Source: Datura wrightii
Taxonomy: Eukaryota > Streptophyta > Magnoliopsida > Solanales > Solanaceae
NCBI GenBank assembly: GCA_035772735.1
Contig: JASDFA010000007.1
Coordinates: forward strand, 75,106,501-75,170,500
Length of the DNA: 64,000 bases
Direction: 5' to 3'
Positions 1 through 9,420 of this stretch are shown here, one piece after another. A program made the position numbers and the translations under genes. A model generated the notes under the pieces. That model did no database searches, was not told the origin of the DNA, and saw only the letters and a program-made list of their open reading frames with translations. Position 1 is the stretch's first letter. The number at the start of each line of letters is the position of its first letter.

Positions 1-738
1 CAACCGGGCTCTCTTCATGGCGGAGATAATCACCACCCCCACCTTGATCTCCAGCCCTTTCATCAGGGCATACACCAGGCATACACGATCCCGGGTTACA
101 TCCGTCATATGTACCCCCGAGATTAGGCAGGAACAGACTATCTTAAGACATATCCTGGCTTCCCTGTTCATCTGTGAATAGGGCAAAGTCTAATGGTAGC
201 TCCTCTCCTTGTGTCTGCTCCATCTAGCTGTTGATCGGGTTCCACACAAGGTACGTCTGATGTACGCATATGGTGGAGTGATGTTCAGCTGTAAAAGCAC
301 GTGGGAGTTTGTGTCCCGCACCCCTAGGATAGAATTGAGGTGGTGGGGCTCAAAGGTGACTATTTGCCCTCTGATTTTGATGGTGTGACTTCTGAGAGTC
401 GAGTTCCAATTGCCATAGAATTCCTGAATCAGGTGAAAGTTGCATTCCTTGGGCTCTTCAAAGATGAAGTTGAGCCCAGCTGCCTCGATCCTGTGGACAA
501 TCCTAGGGAACTCCTGTGCCAACGGTTCCCGTGCTATGTGTTTCTTGGGGAAGTACTTGCTCTCCTTGTGCTTTGCATACCACTTCTTCCCCTCTTCCGT
601 CACCCACCTGGTTCCGTATTGGGGGCGTTGGCCGCGTGGAACCACTGGTGCTGCTGGGACTGTTGTGCCCAGTCTGATTCTCTTTCTTCCGGCGCCAGAT
701 GTTGATGCGTCTTTCCCCTTTTCTTGCCTACTTGCCAT
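1..738 (-). pseudogene. Accessory ORF of element A, plant-transposon-protein-like domain, interrupted
   Basis: Reads from ATG at 738-736 (protein start MASRQEKGKD) to the window edge in one frame, with one in-frame TAG at 190-192. The product has a basic, Ser/Lys-rich N-terminus and a globular part with the blocks HKESKYFPKKH, FHLIQEFYGNW and, after the stop, REARICLKIVCSCLIS. From memory this resembles the domain annotated as 'putative plant transposon protein' (Pfam Transposase_32 type), common in Solanaceae Athila-like elements; its biochemical role is unknown to me. An upstream ATG at 771-769 is in frame, but I prefer 738 because a good splice acceptor (TTGACAG) ends at 746. It is read in the same direction as gag but lies about 1.3 kb beyond protease. 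Confidence 0.7.
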
Positions 739-745
739 TTTTTTC

Positions 746-1435
746 CTGTCAACCCAAATAGACAAGATCAATTTTAAGCCAATGAGTATTAGCTTCGACT
801 AAGGTCGGGTTAAGCTAGGCTACCCCACACTTAGTACTTAGCTAAAATTACAGCATTACGGCAAGATCATACCTATTTACACAAACAAACAACCAAATAT
901 ACAAACATGCTTAGTGCATTCGAAGAATTCGACGGTATATATTCTATGTACTACTCAGACTTCGTACAGCTAACCAAAATCATTACCATCGATAACATTT
1001 TATCTCATCGAACTTAGCAAGGAGAAACAAAGAAATGAAAACAACAAGAATTTATCTACATGAACCTATACAACTCACCCAATTCTTGCAAATTTCAATA
1101 TTCCCCTAACCTGAGAATTCGTCGGTCTTTTAGCATAATAAAAATTAGCAAAACGACTCATCTCACTCAACATGTACAACCCAGCATGAATTTCACTAGT
1201 TCACTACATCTTTCCACTTCAAATTAAAATCAAGCCCTAGCTATGATTGTAACAAAAAATTCGATTAAATTATGCAATTAACGAGTTCAAGCAATCACAA
1301 TGATACTCTGAATATCCATCAACAATAATTCAATTGAATTTACGCTTCCTTTCTACTTAGGACAAGTTTAGCTCATATCACATGTTCAATATCGAAGAAA
1401 ATCGACAAGAAATGAGATGGAATTGAAGAACATAC
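746..1435 (-). other. Candidate 5'-leader intron of the accessory ORF
   Basis: On the minus strand a donor-like AAG|GTATGTT begins at 1435 and an acceptor-like TCTATTTGGGTTGACAG ends at 746, eight bases before the ATG at 738. The 690-nt interval is AT-rich, has no long ORF, and contains several TAAC/TAAT branch-point-like sequences. Together with the promoter-like block at 1555-1795 this would give the ORF a spliced untranslated leader. This is inference from splice-site appearance only. Confidence 0.4.
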
Positions 1436-1554
1436 CTTGAATTCGAAGAATTGAAGAAAACTCAATGATATTCTTGGCCTATTTTGTGTCACGTTGAAGG
1501 GGGAAGGTTTTTAGGGGGATTGGTCACGGAGTGTGTGAGAAATAAGGAAAATTG

Positions 1555-1795
1555 AGGGGGATTCGGGGTTTAAAAGTGGAAAAATCGCGTGGGTCACCCG
1601 GCGACCCGGTGTGACCCGTCGCGATATACAAGCAACGTGTCACGGAGTGCATCACGGAGCACTGCCTCCATGACACAGAGCTGTCGTGAGGGTGTTCTGG
1701 AATTCTTTTAAAATTTCGGATTTACACCTCAATGTGTCATGGAGGGTAACGCGGAGGCCCTCCTACGTGACACGGAGCTATCGCCCTAGCTCACT
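1555..1795 (-). promoter_or_regulatory. Internal GC-rich promoter-like module in element A
   Basis: A GC-rich block in an AT-rich background. It holds two copies of the same inverted-repeat unit seen upstream of TATA boxes in LTRs: 1637-1676 (GTGTCACGGAG, 18-nt spacer, CTCCATGACAC) and 1734-1773 (GTGTCATGGAG, 18-nt spacer, CTACGTGACAC). On the minus strand a TTTTAAA box followed by CCCC lies just downstream at 1569-1575, mimicking the TATAAACCCC arrangement of the LTRs at 30379 and 57131. It faces the accessory ORF. No transcription data are available here. Confidence 0.5.
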
Positions 1796-2016
1796 GTTTT
1801 GCCACTTTTTATTGATTTTCATACCTCGACTTTTCCTTTGCGATTCCTTGCATATTTTCCCTCCGTTCTACCTGAAATTCATCTTACTACAGGAAATTGG
1901 TTAGAATTAAAGGTTTCACTAAAAATAACAATAAAAACAAAAATAAAAATTAAAAATTTTGTTGTTAATCAAGAAAAAGAAAAAGAAATCTATTCACAAT
2001 TTACAAAGAAAAATTT

Positions 2017-2034
2017 CACGGGTTGCCTCCCGTG
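2017..2034 (-). other. Hairpin after gag-pro stop in element A
   Basis: CACGGG-TTGCCT-CCCGTG on the plus strand is a perfect 6-bp inverted repeat. On the coding strand it reads CACGGGAGGCAACCCGTG and lies about 40 nt after the protease stop at 2074. Element B has the homologous block at 26200-26217 with a changed but still pairing stem. The surrounding sequence (GTC..GC.GCGAC..TAAA.CAGG.GCT) is also shared by the two elements. Confidence 0.7.
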
Positions 2035-2073
2035 CAGCGCCTGGTTTACCGTCGCGGCTCGACGTCATTCAGC

Positions 2074-2890
2074 TCAGTTGTCCTCTAGGGTGATGGACGT
2101 TTTCTCTCGACCACCATCCTCCCCCCAGTAGTGCTTACATCGTTCCAGTGGTTTTCCCAATAACTCTCGTGAATCCTTTATCTGCGCATCACCAACTCGA
2201 TCAATCACATTGATCACCGAGAGTTCCTCGTACACAGTTGGGAGCTTGGAGGCCTTGTACACATCGAACACTTCGACCTTGTCATGTGCTCGCATGGTTA
2301 GCTACCCCACAGCTACATCAATCAGCGGTTTCCCGGTCGCCAAGAAAGGACGTCCCAAAATAAATGGGACTTCCGCGTCTGGTTCAAAATCCAGCACGAC
2401 GAAATCTACCGGGAAGATCAGGGAGCCAACTTGCACCAAAACATCCTCCACAATGCCATCAGGTTTGGCTGAGGACCAATCCACCAATTGCAAGATCACT
2501 GTTGTGGGTCTAAGACTCCCTAGACCCAGCTTTTTGAATACCGATGACGGCATCAAATTAATGCTCGCTCCCAAATCACATAATCCATGAGCTCGGATAC
2601 TCTGCCCAATAGTGATCTATATAGTAAAGCTCCCAGGATCTTTGAGCTTTATGGGCAGTCGGTTTTGTATTCGTGAAGTGCACTCCTCCGTGAGAGCCAC
2701 CGTAGCATACTCAGTCAACAAACTTTTGTTTGCCACGATGTCCTTTATATACTTGTCATACTTCGGCACTCCCTGCAAAACATCAACAAGAGGTAAGTTA
2801 ATAGGTACCTGTTTCAGCACCTCCATGAATTTCTTGAAACACGCCTCCTTCTTGTGTTTCTTTAATCTTTAAGGGAACGGGGGTGGTGGT
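2074..2890 (-). pseudogene. Athila-like aspartic protease region of element A
   Basis: Continuous minus-strand frame broken by TAA near 2868, TAG at 2617-2619 and TAG at 2296-2298. Order: a lead-in with GVPKYDKYIKDI and LPIKLKDPGSFTI, then active-site CDLGASINLMP, then FPVDFVVLDFEPDAEVPFILGRPFLATG, then a tail with DVYKASKLPTVYEELSVI. DLGAS and ILGRPFLAT are the hallmark protease signatures of Athila-type Gag-Pro polyproteins, which process Gag inside virus-like particles. The catalytic Asp and flap-side motifs are intact, so only the stop codons are disabling. It ends at 2074, directly followed by the hairpin and non-coding DNA instead of reverse transcriptase. Confidence 0.85.
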
Positions 2891-3020
2891 CTTTCTGATT
2901 CAGCTTCCTTTTTCTTCCCCCACACATCATTTTGCTCCCTCTCAACTTCTGCTGCTCCCGATTGTTGAGGTGGTCTTTCTATTTCCACCTCTTTCAGCTG
3001 CAAACCACTCCTTGTGGTCA

Positions 3021-4460
3021 CTACATACACCTGCTTGGGGTTGGAATCTGTGTCACTCGGAAGTCCTCCTTAGGCCTGGAGTTTTGGGCTCCAGCAAATT
3101 GCCCAAATTGATATTCAAGTGCCTTAGTAGCTAACTGGTTGTTTTTCACCTCGGCTGCCAATTTCACACAGTCAGCCTGCAATTGAGCTTGGTTAGCTAT
3201 CATCGTCTTGAACATCTCCTCAATGCTGGGTGATGGTGGTGGAGGAGGTGCATTGTTGTTTCTAAATTGTGCTTGATAATTTTGCTGCCCTCCTTGGTTC
3301 CTTTGCACACCCTTACTCGAACTTTGCCCGTGATGGTTGTTGCTACCCCAGGAGAAATTTGGGTGATTCCTCCAATTGGAATTGTAGCTGTTGCCATACT
3401 GTTGGTGGTTGTTCCTTTGTACATTTCCCAAAAAGTTCACCGAGTCAGGATTTGCTCCACAACACTTAGCTGAGTGCTCACCGCTCCCGCACACTTCACA
3501 CCAAATCTGCTGCACTGCATTCACTGGGGCTTGAGGCTGGTTCATTGTCATGTTACTGAAGTGGGTGTTGAGTTGATTCTATAAAGCAGCTATCTGTGCA
3601 GCAATAGCTGTAAAACCATCCACTTCTAGAACTCCTACTGGTTTCCTTGTCCCTCCTCTTGACGAATCAGCATTCCACTCCGGATTGCCCTGCGAAATAT
3701 GGTTCAACAAGGTATACAGCTCCTCATAAGTTTTCTCCAGCGCTTGTCTCCTAGCTACTGAGACTAGCAATATTTTTGTATGGGGTTCCAAACCCTCTAT
3801 AAAAGTGTGCACCAACACATCATTGGATTGATGATGATGAGGACAATCCCGAAACATGGACTTGAATCTCTCCCAAGCCTGATATAGATTCTCTCCCTCT
3901 CTCTGTTTGAAACTTAGAATTTGACTTCTAAATCTTGCTGTTTTACCGGAGGGAAAAAATCGTATCAAGAATTTCCTTGCAAGATCATCCCACGTAGAAA
4001 TAGAATTAGGTGGCTCAGCTTTCAACCACCTCTTGGCTTCTCCCAATAGTGAAAATGGAAACAATGTAAGCCTGACATAATCTGATGACACTCCAGCGGG
4101 GATGTAAGTGTCACTTATCTCCAAAAAATTTTGGAGATGCTGTTGTGGATCTTCATGAGGGAGACCTGTAAACTGCCCGCTAGTGTGCAGCAATTGCACC
4201 ATGTTTTGCTTGAGCTCGAACCTCCCTCCTGGCTCATGTTTGCGGATGCTAGATGTGACATTATTAGCATGTGGGATTGCCACCTCGCGAACTGGCCGAG
4301 CTGCTACTTCTTCGGGCACTAACATTGCCCGTACTACTGGTGGATTTTGTTGTTGCTCCATGAGTGTTTGTCTGAGCAATTACAGCTTTCTTTCTAGAGC
4401 TTCTCTCCGCTGACGATGAAATAATCTTTCTGGCTCTAAATACGAGTCCACCAGCTCCTT
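3021..4460 (-). pseudogene. Gag of element A (capsid domain and zinc knuckle)
   Basis: One minus-strand frame with a TAA near 4380 and a TAG at 3579-3581. The front part has ELVDSYLEPERLF. The capsid-like core (Retrotrans_gag type) includes FLEISDTYIPAGVSSDYVRL, RWLKAEPPNSISTWDDLARK, FLIRFFPSGKTARFR and FIEGLEPHTKILL. The nucleocapsid part has a CCHC-like knuckle C-E-V-C-G-S-G-E-H-S-A-K-C near 3500 and then Asn/Gln-rich sequence. Gag packages element RNA in cytoplasmic particles. No clean initiator ATG is visible in this frame, and the first codons near 4460-4480 are uncertain. The knuckle is non-canonical in the middle (GSGEH), which is how this family usually looks. Confidence 0.85.
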
Positions 4461-4577
4461 GTCTCTTGCTAGTGTTCAACAAAGATTAAATATGCAAAAT
4501 ACAGGCTAAGACCAAGTTGTCAACACTAAGAAAATAAAAATATAGTAAATTAACACTTAAGACAAATTCACCAATTG

Positions 4578-4599
4578 CCAGTCCCCGGCAACGGCGCCA
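4578..4599 (-). promoter_or_regulatory. Primer binding site of element A
   Basis: On the minus strand, TGGCGCCGTTGCCGGGGA followed by CTGG starts after a short AGTTTT spacer beyond the LTR end (CGAACA). This is the primer site typical of Athila/Tat elements, generally assigned to tRNA-Asp. It fixes the inner LTR boundary at 4606. Confidence 0.85.
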
Positions 4600-5509
4600 A
4601 AAACTTGTTCGGTGGTTTGTTTGGTATAAAACTACACGCAAGTGCACGTGCTTGAACAAGTAGTAAAGTGGCTTAAGTAAGCCAAGTATTGATCCCACAG
4701 GGACTGGGATAAGGTAACGAACTACTCAAGTGTTACTATATTTTAATTTTAACAATGAAGACAATAGTGTAACCAATAGTTTGATATTTTTGGGTTCTAA
4801 TTTTTATGCTAAGTTTAAAACGGTTATCTAATGTGAGTTTGAACTATTAATGTGAGCATGCTGAGGTTAAATGAACATATAAAGAAATTAATTATCAATA
4901 TCATTTGGTTAACCTTTCATCCGGTTGCTAGTCAAGAACTACTGCCAATGGATTAAAACTCTCGTATTTAACCCAACTTAAGAATCATGAACCGTCCACC
5001 TACATTTCTGTGATTAAACAAAATTCATGTTCTAGCCATACAAACCCGGTTCCTAAATCGAATAATACGACTTTCAGGTATATTTCTATCCTGAAGGTAA
5101 ATCAATTCTCAATTTTCCCAAAATAAGAAAGGATCATATCCTATTAATTCACAACTTTCCAATTTCTTGCTCTCTCGAGTGAAACCGGACTTTTTAGATG
5201 TACATTAACGTAGGCCACACATTAATGCAGTAAGAACAAGAATCAATAGAACAACCATGGAAGAAAAAATGAAAAACCAATTTAATCAACAATCACATTT
5301 CAATACAATTGTTCTTAACCTCAGCAAGAAGAGGAATTAGCCACTCATTTGTGGATTAAACATCGTTAAATGAGTGCTAAACATACAAGCAATTAAATTC
5401 AAGGAGAATGAAAGAGAGAAAAACCCTGATAATTTTGTCCCCTCAACTGCCTGTAACCCACGTTCTTGCTCCACCAAGTCAGAATATTGAAAAATGAACC
5501 TAAGTGTTC

Positions 5510-5517
5510 TATTTATA
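5510..5517 (-). promoter_or_regulatory. TATA box of the element A LTR
   Basis: TATAAATA on the minus strand, about 32 nt downstream (in transcription sense) of the inverted repeat at 5550-5591. The same box sits at the matching place in the solo LTR (40943-40950) and in the LTR remnant (6685-6692). Confidence 0.65.
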
Positions 5518-5542
5518 CTAGTGGGAATTTTTTCCGGAATAA

Positions 5543-5785
5543 CAAGCAACGTGTCACGGAGTGCATCGCGGAGCACTTCCTCCGTGACACGCCACCAATG
5601 TAGACCCTCACTGGAAATTGGGGGTACAGGTAATAAGGCCCAACGTGGCACGGTGTGCAATGCGGAGCCAGGCCACCGTGCCACGGACCCAACGCGGACC
5701 CTTACTGGAAATAGTCCGAAAATTCCCTATCCAGGCAGAAGGCCTCCGCGATGGCAGCGTGACACGGCTCCATCGCGGAGCCTCT
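5543..5785 (-). promoter_or_regulatory. GC-rich inverted-repeat module upstream of the LTR TATA box
   Basis: CpG-rich block inside an AT-rich LTR. 5550-5591 is a perfect 12-bp inverted repeat, CGTGTCACGGAG / CTCCGTGACACG, with an 18-nt spacer holding CGCGGAG. 5744-5780 is a second palindrome, CTCCGCGATGG / CCATCGCGGAG, with a 15-nt spacer that itself holds GTGACACGG, so stem and spacer motifs swap roles. Between them lie more CGTGGCACGG-type repeats. The location suggests a U3 enhancer or a structured target of silencing; which one cannot be told from sequence. Confidence 0.6.
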
Positions 5786-6027
5786 TTATTTTGTGCCTTC
5801 CAATGCCTTGTCCTTTGCTCACATCCGAGTCCAACCCCGATCTTTTCCAACACGCATTTTAGCTTCCCAAAATTACATTTTACCTGCAAAACAATGCTAA
5901 TCATGTTGGTTAGTATAAATTCCCATTTTATTACCAATCACATGAGAATTTATAAACATTAATAGATAAACAAGGCTAAAATGACACATTTGAATATCAC
6001 TTGGGCATATAAATTTGCCCAAGATCA

Positions 6028-7217
6028 CTAGCCTCTAAACACGACAAACTAGCCTCACTGCAACATTGTGAACGAGGATGCTAATTCTAGTTTGTGGGCA
6101 ATTAATTACATGGATGTGGTTTACGTGGAAATCATTAGGGACTCTCGTACACCTAATCATTCGACTAAACTTAGCTTCACAACTACTTCTTCAGGTGGTG
6201 ATGTGATAATTCTTAGTTGGTGCCTAGCTCATCCCATTTTATCAACCAAGCAAGGTGTTAGGTATATTTCTATCCTAACACAAATTATATCGCGAGATAC
6301 AAACTCCTTACATTCTCATGTTCTGACCTAGGTAAATGCTTTCTCAAACAAATGCCTAAGTTAACGTGTAGGGTTTCATGGTGATCAATCATAAAAACAA
6401 CCAATAATTCAGAATGCAAGACAAAACAACAATCAATAACTTAATTCCAACACAAATTCGTAAAAACATAATCATAACTCATGGCTTCAACCCTAGAGGA
6501 AGGGTTCTAGCCATTCATGTTCGTAAAATTGCAAGAAAACATTAATAAACTAACATACTTACAAGAATTGGTAGAAGAGAGGGAATTTGACAAACCCTAG
6601 ATGAGTTCTCCCACTTCTCCCTTCACTCCTAGGTGGTTTTCTAGAATAAAATCATGACCAAATGATTTTAGGAGCTAAGAGACCTATTTATAGTAAATGA
6701 AAATTTTGCAAAATTAAGCCTGTCGTGGAATGGCTCCATGTCACGGAGTGTATCCCGGAGTAGTGCCTCCGTGACACGGAGGTAACACGGAGGCACACTG
6801 GAAATTGCCTTTTGATGCCAAGATGTCGAGGGTCGCCGCGCTGGCCGGCATGACACGCTGCTCATGCAGCTTGCCTGCCGGCATGCTTCCTTCTCTCGTG
6901 CTCCTGGCATGGGCGTGGCACGGCGCTGGGCGCGGCACATGCACAGCGTGGCACGCTGCCTGGCGCGGCCAGCCTTACCAAGGCATGCTCCTTGCCGACT
7001 TTTGCAAATTTCTCCCGACTCCATTCCTCTACTTCACCATCTTATGAATTAGTTCTTCAAATTCCATCAAACCTACAAAACAAGAACTAATCATGTTGGT
7101 TAGTACATATATTCACATTTATATAAAAGCACATGAAAATGTATATAATTAATTAGTTAAACAAGACTAAATTAAGTTATAAAGCCTCACTCGGGCATGC
7201 TATTTTGCCCGGGATCA
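6028..7217 (-). repeat. Truncated Athila-like LTR (subfamily B) carrying element A
   Basis: Matches, in reverse orientation, the first part of the element B LTRs. It covers the stretch CTAAACACGACAAACTAG and ends at 7217 with the tip hairpin CTCGGGCA...TGCCCGGG followed by ATCA. Its other part should lie beyond the left end of element A, outside the window. A TATA box is at 6685-6692 and a GC-rich block at 6722-6990, including an inverted repeat TGTCACGGAG / CTCCGTGACA at 6739-6776 with an 18-nt spacer. Short ORFs in this block are by-products of its high GC. Confidence 0.75.
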
Positions 7218-7403
7218 GTTGTGAACCCCAGCTTGACTTGAGGGAGGACCTTCAATCGATGGTTTTTTTGAAATAATCATGACTTAGGCTAGTGTAAACC
7301 CCTTAATACATCCTTTAAGAAGCCCAAAATGATGTTGCCTAGGGGTTAGAAGCTTAGGATGTTATAAAAATACCCTTGAGACTTCGCATTTAATAATTGT
7401 CCC
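7218..7403. other. Unassigned spacer between the LTR remnant and element C
   Basis: 186 bp that I cannot match to any element in the window. No motif or ORF is evident. It may be host flank, eroded leader of C, or another element. Homology to Gag starts at about 7404. Confidence 0.4.
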
Positions 7404-7960
7404 GTCCAAAATGCTCCATCAAGACATGGAATTTCCTCAGATATTCTTGTACGCCCAGTAGATAAAGGTGGAACATCTATGAGAGAGAGGCCAAGAGGGC
7501 CTGGACCGATGACCACAGATTCTTCCAGCCTAGATCCGGTAGTGGGTACCGACAGTAGATCCACCAGATATCATCAGCCCCAGCATCTTCAACATTGAGT
7601 TTGCCATCCAGAATGAGGCACGATCAGAGGGGAGCGAGCATCAGGGTAGAGGGGTCAGAGTAGTAAACCCGCAGATTCTAGCATCCCAACTTGTCACAAA
7701 TATGGTCGGGGGCACACAGGCCAGTGCTTGGCAGGTTCAAGTGCTTGTTTCCGGTGTGGGAAGCCTGGACACATTCATAGAGATTGTCCAGCAGTGAGAC
7801 AAGATCAGGATGGGGGTCGGGGCCCAGCTTCTACTTCTGCAGCCCCTCCCGCACGTTCATCCCATCAGGGGGCATTGACTAGCATAGCTGGCAGTTAGCG
7901 CCAGAAAAGATTCTATGCCTTAGCATCTTGTCAGGAGCAGGAGGTCTCCCCAGATGTGGT
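7404..7960 (+). pseudogene. C-terminal Gag remnant of element C with two zinc knuckles
   Basis: Starts abruptly in the conserved block (homologous to AMLHQDMDFSRMVLYAQQME in element G). Stops at the positions of Q (CAG to TAG) and R (CGA to TGA) follow. A first knuckle, CHKYGRGHTGQC, has lost its second Cys to Tyr. The second, CFRCGKPGHIHRDC (7746-7787), is intact. The two knuckles form the RNA-binding nucleocapsid part. The N-terminal capsid region is missing. Confidence 0.7.
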
Positions 7961-7963
7961 AAG

Positions 7964-8450
7964 TGGTATGTTATGAGTTTTCTATATTGATGTTTATGCT
8001 TTGTTAGATTAGGGGGTTACCTTGTCTTTTGTGACACCTTATGTGGCTAGTGGCTACGGAGTTAGTCCCGAAGTCTTGTCAGAACCCTTCTCAGTTTCTA
8101 CTCCAATAGGTGACTCAGTTGTAGCTAGACAGGTGTATAGAGATTGCCCAATCTCAGTCCTTCAGAAGGTTACCTCAGCATATTAAATAGAGTTAGCCAT
8201 GACAAATTTTGATGTTATTCTCGACGTGTATTGGCTATTTGCATGCTATGCTTCAGTTAATTGTAGGACCCGAGTAGTAGAGTTCAGATTTTTGGGTGAG
8301 CCAGTCTTAGAATGGAAGGGCAGTTCAGTTGTGCCTATAGGTCGCTTCATTTCCTACCTTAAAGACAAAAAGATTATTTCTAAGGGATGTGTACACCATC
8401 TAGTTAGGGTTAAGGATGTTGAGTCTGAGACCCCGACTATCTAGTCATTT
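7964..8450 (+). pseudogene. Protease of element C, active site destroyed
   Basis: Frame reads YIDVYALLD-stop-GVTLSFVTPYVAS, then SEPFSVSTPIGDSVVARQVY and MTNFDVILDVYWLFACYASV, an RVP_2-type aspartic protease. The catalytic D-S-G triad has become D-stop-G and the next Ala is Val. GMDW of related copies is DVYW here. The tail HLVRVKDVESETPTI links to RT. The stop falls exactly in the active site, so no enzyme can be made from this copy. Confidence 0.75.
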
Positions 8451-8559
8451 TCAATAGTACGTGAGTACCAGAGGTCTTTCCAAATTATTTATCAAGAATC
8501 CCTCCGAGCGGGAGATAGATTTTGGTATTGACCTTCTTCCCGACACACAACCTATATGT

Positions 8560-9405
8560 ATTTCTCCCTATAGAATGGCTCCAGTGGAGCTAAAAGAATT
8601 GAAAGAATAGTTGAAGGACTTGTTAGACAAGGATTTCATTAGACCGAGAAAGTCCCTATGGGGTGCACCAGTTCTCTTTTTCCAAAATAAAGATAGTTCT
8701 CTTAGCATGTGTATTGATTATCGGCAATTGAACAAAGTCACTATCATGAACAGGTATCCTTTACCCAAGATTGATGAGTTATTTGACCAGCTTCAGAGTG
8801 CCAAGTGTTTCTCAAAGATAGATCTCACGTCTGGGTATCACCAGCTCAGTGTTCAGGAGAGTGAAATCTTGAAGACAGCCTTCAGGACGTGGTATGGTCA
8901 TTATGAGTTTGTAGTTATGTATTATGGACTAACGAATGCTCATGAAGCTTTTATGGACCTGATGAACATGGTGTTCAAGCCATATTTGGACATGTTTGTT
9001 ATTGTGTTTATTGACGACATCTTGATATACTCTCGAAGCGAGGAGGAGCATGCCGCTTATTTGAGAGTAATGCTTCAAACACTCAAGGATCGTAAATTAT
9101 ATGCCAAATTCAGCAAGTGCAAGTTTTGGTTAAACTCCGTAGCATATTATGGCCGTGTGGTATCAAGTGAGGGCATAAAGGCGGATTCTCAAAAAATAGA
9201 AGCGGTAAAGAATTGTCCTAGACCGATGAATCCTTTAGATATTCGGAGCTTCTTAGGTTCAACTGTCTACCTTCAGAGGTTTGTTGAAGGTTTCTCATTG
9301 ATTAAAGCACCCTTGACCAAATTGACCCAGAAGAAGATGAAATTCCTATGGTCGGAGGCTTGTGAGAAGAGCTTCCAAGAGTTGAAGACCCGACTAACTC
9401 CATAC
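8560..9405 (+). pseudogene. Reverse transcriptase of element C
   Basis: Open from 8611 to 9414 with a TAG just before (ELKE-stop-LKDLL). RT_1-type motifs in order: DFIRPRKSLWGAPVLF, CIDYRQLNKVTI, YPLPKIDELFDQL, FSKIDLTSGYHQL, AFRTWYGHYEFVVM, catalytic VIVFIDDILIYS, and the thumb/connection KNCPRPMNPLDIRSFLG. Catalytic FIDD is intact, but palm-adjacent residues have drifted (FGLTNAPA has become YGLTNAHE). A small deletion near 9395-9405 shifts the frame before RNase H. Confidence 0.8.
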
Positions 9406-9420
9406 TGGTTTTAACTCTAC

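Larger units (their letters stand above)
1..6027 (-). mobile_element. Athila-like LTR retrotransposon A (gag-pro plus accessory ORF), partial
   Basis: Minus-strand Ty3/Gypsy element cut by the left window edge. In transcription order: 5' LTR (4606-6027), primer site (4578-4599), gag (about 4460-3021), protease (about 2890-2074), a hairpin (2017-2034), an AT-rich non-coding stretch, a GC-rich promoter-like module (1555-1795) and an accessory ORF (738-1). No RT, RNase H or integrase motif is visible between protease and accessory ORF, so it looks non-autonomous. Athila assignment rests on the DLGAS and ILGRPFLAT protease motifs and the TGGCGCC-type primer site. It sits inside an older LTR whose remnant follows at 6028; the 3' LTR lies outside the window. 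Confidence 0.85.
4606..6027 (-). repeat. 5' LTR of element A (Athila-like subfamily A)
   Basis: 1422-bp LTR bounded on the plus strand by TGTTCGG and GATCA, matched along its length by the solo LTR at 40082-41461. It includes the inner-end block around 4632 (ACTACACGCAAGTGCACGTG), a TATA box at 5510-5517, GC-rich inverted repeats at 5550-5591 and 5744-5780, and a tip hairpin CTTGGGCA...TTGCCCAAG near 6000-6023. The 5 bp beyond the outer end are CTAGC; the partner duplication would lie left of the window. Confidence 0.85.

Noticed and set aside
1..771. Calling the accessory ORF an envelope gene
   Set aside because: Athila elements often carry a downstream env-like ORF, but I see no signal peptide or membrane segment here, and the motifs fit the plant-transposon-protein-like domain instead.
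340..802. Plus-strand ORFs opposite the accessory ORF
   Set aside because: Antisense shadows of the minus-strand frame, with no family resemblance.
6668..7052. Several overlapping Cys/Arg/Ala-rich ORFs on both strands
   Set aside because: They lie in the GC-rich block of an LTR remnant. Open frames on both strands with no motif are expected there.
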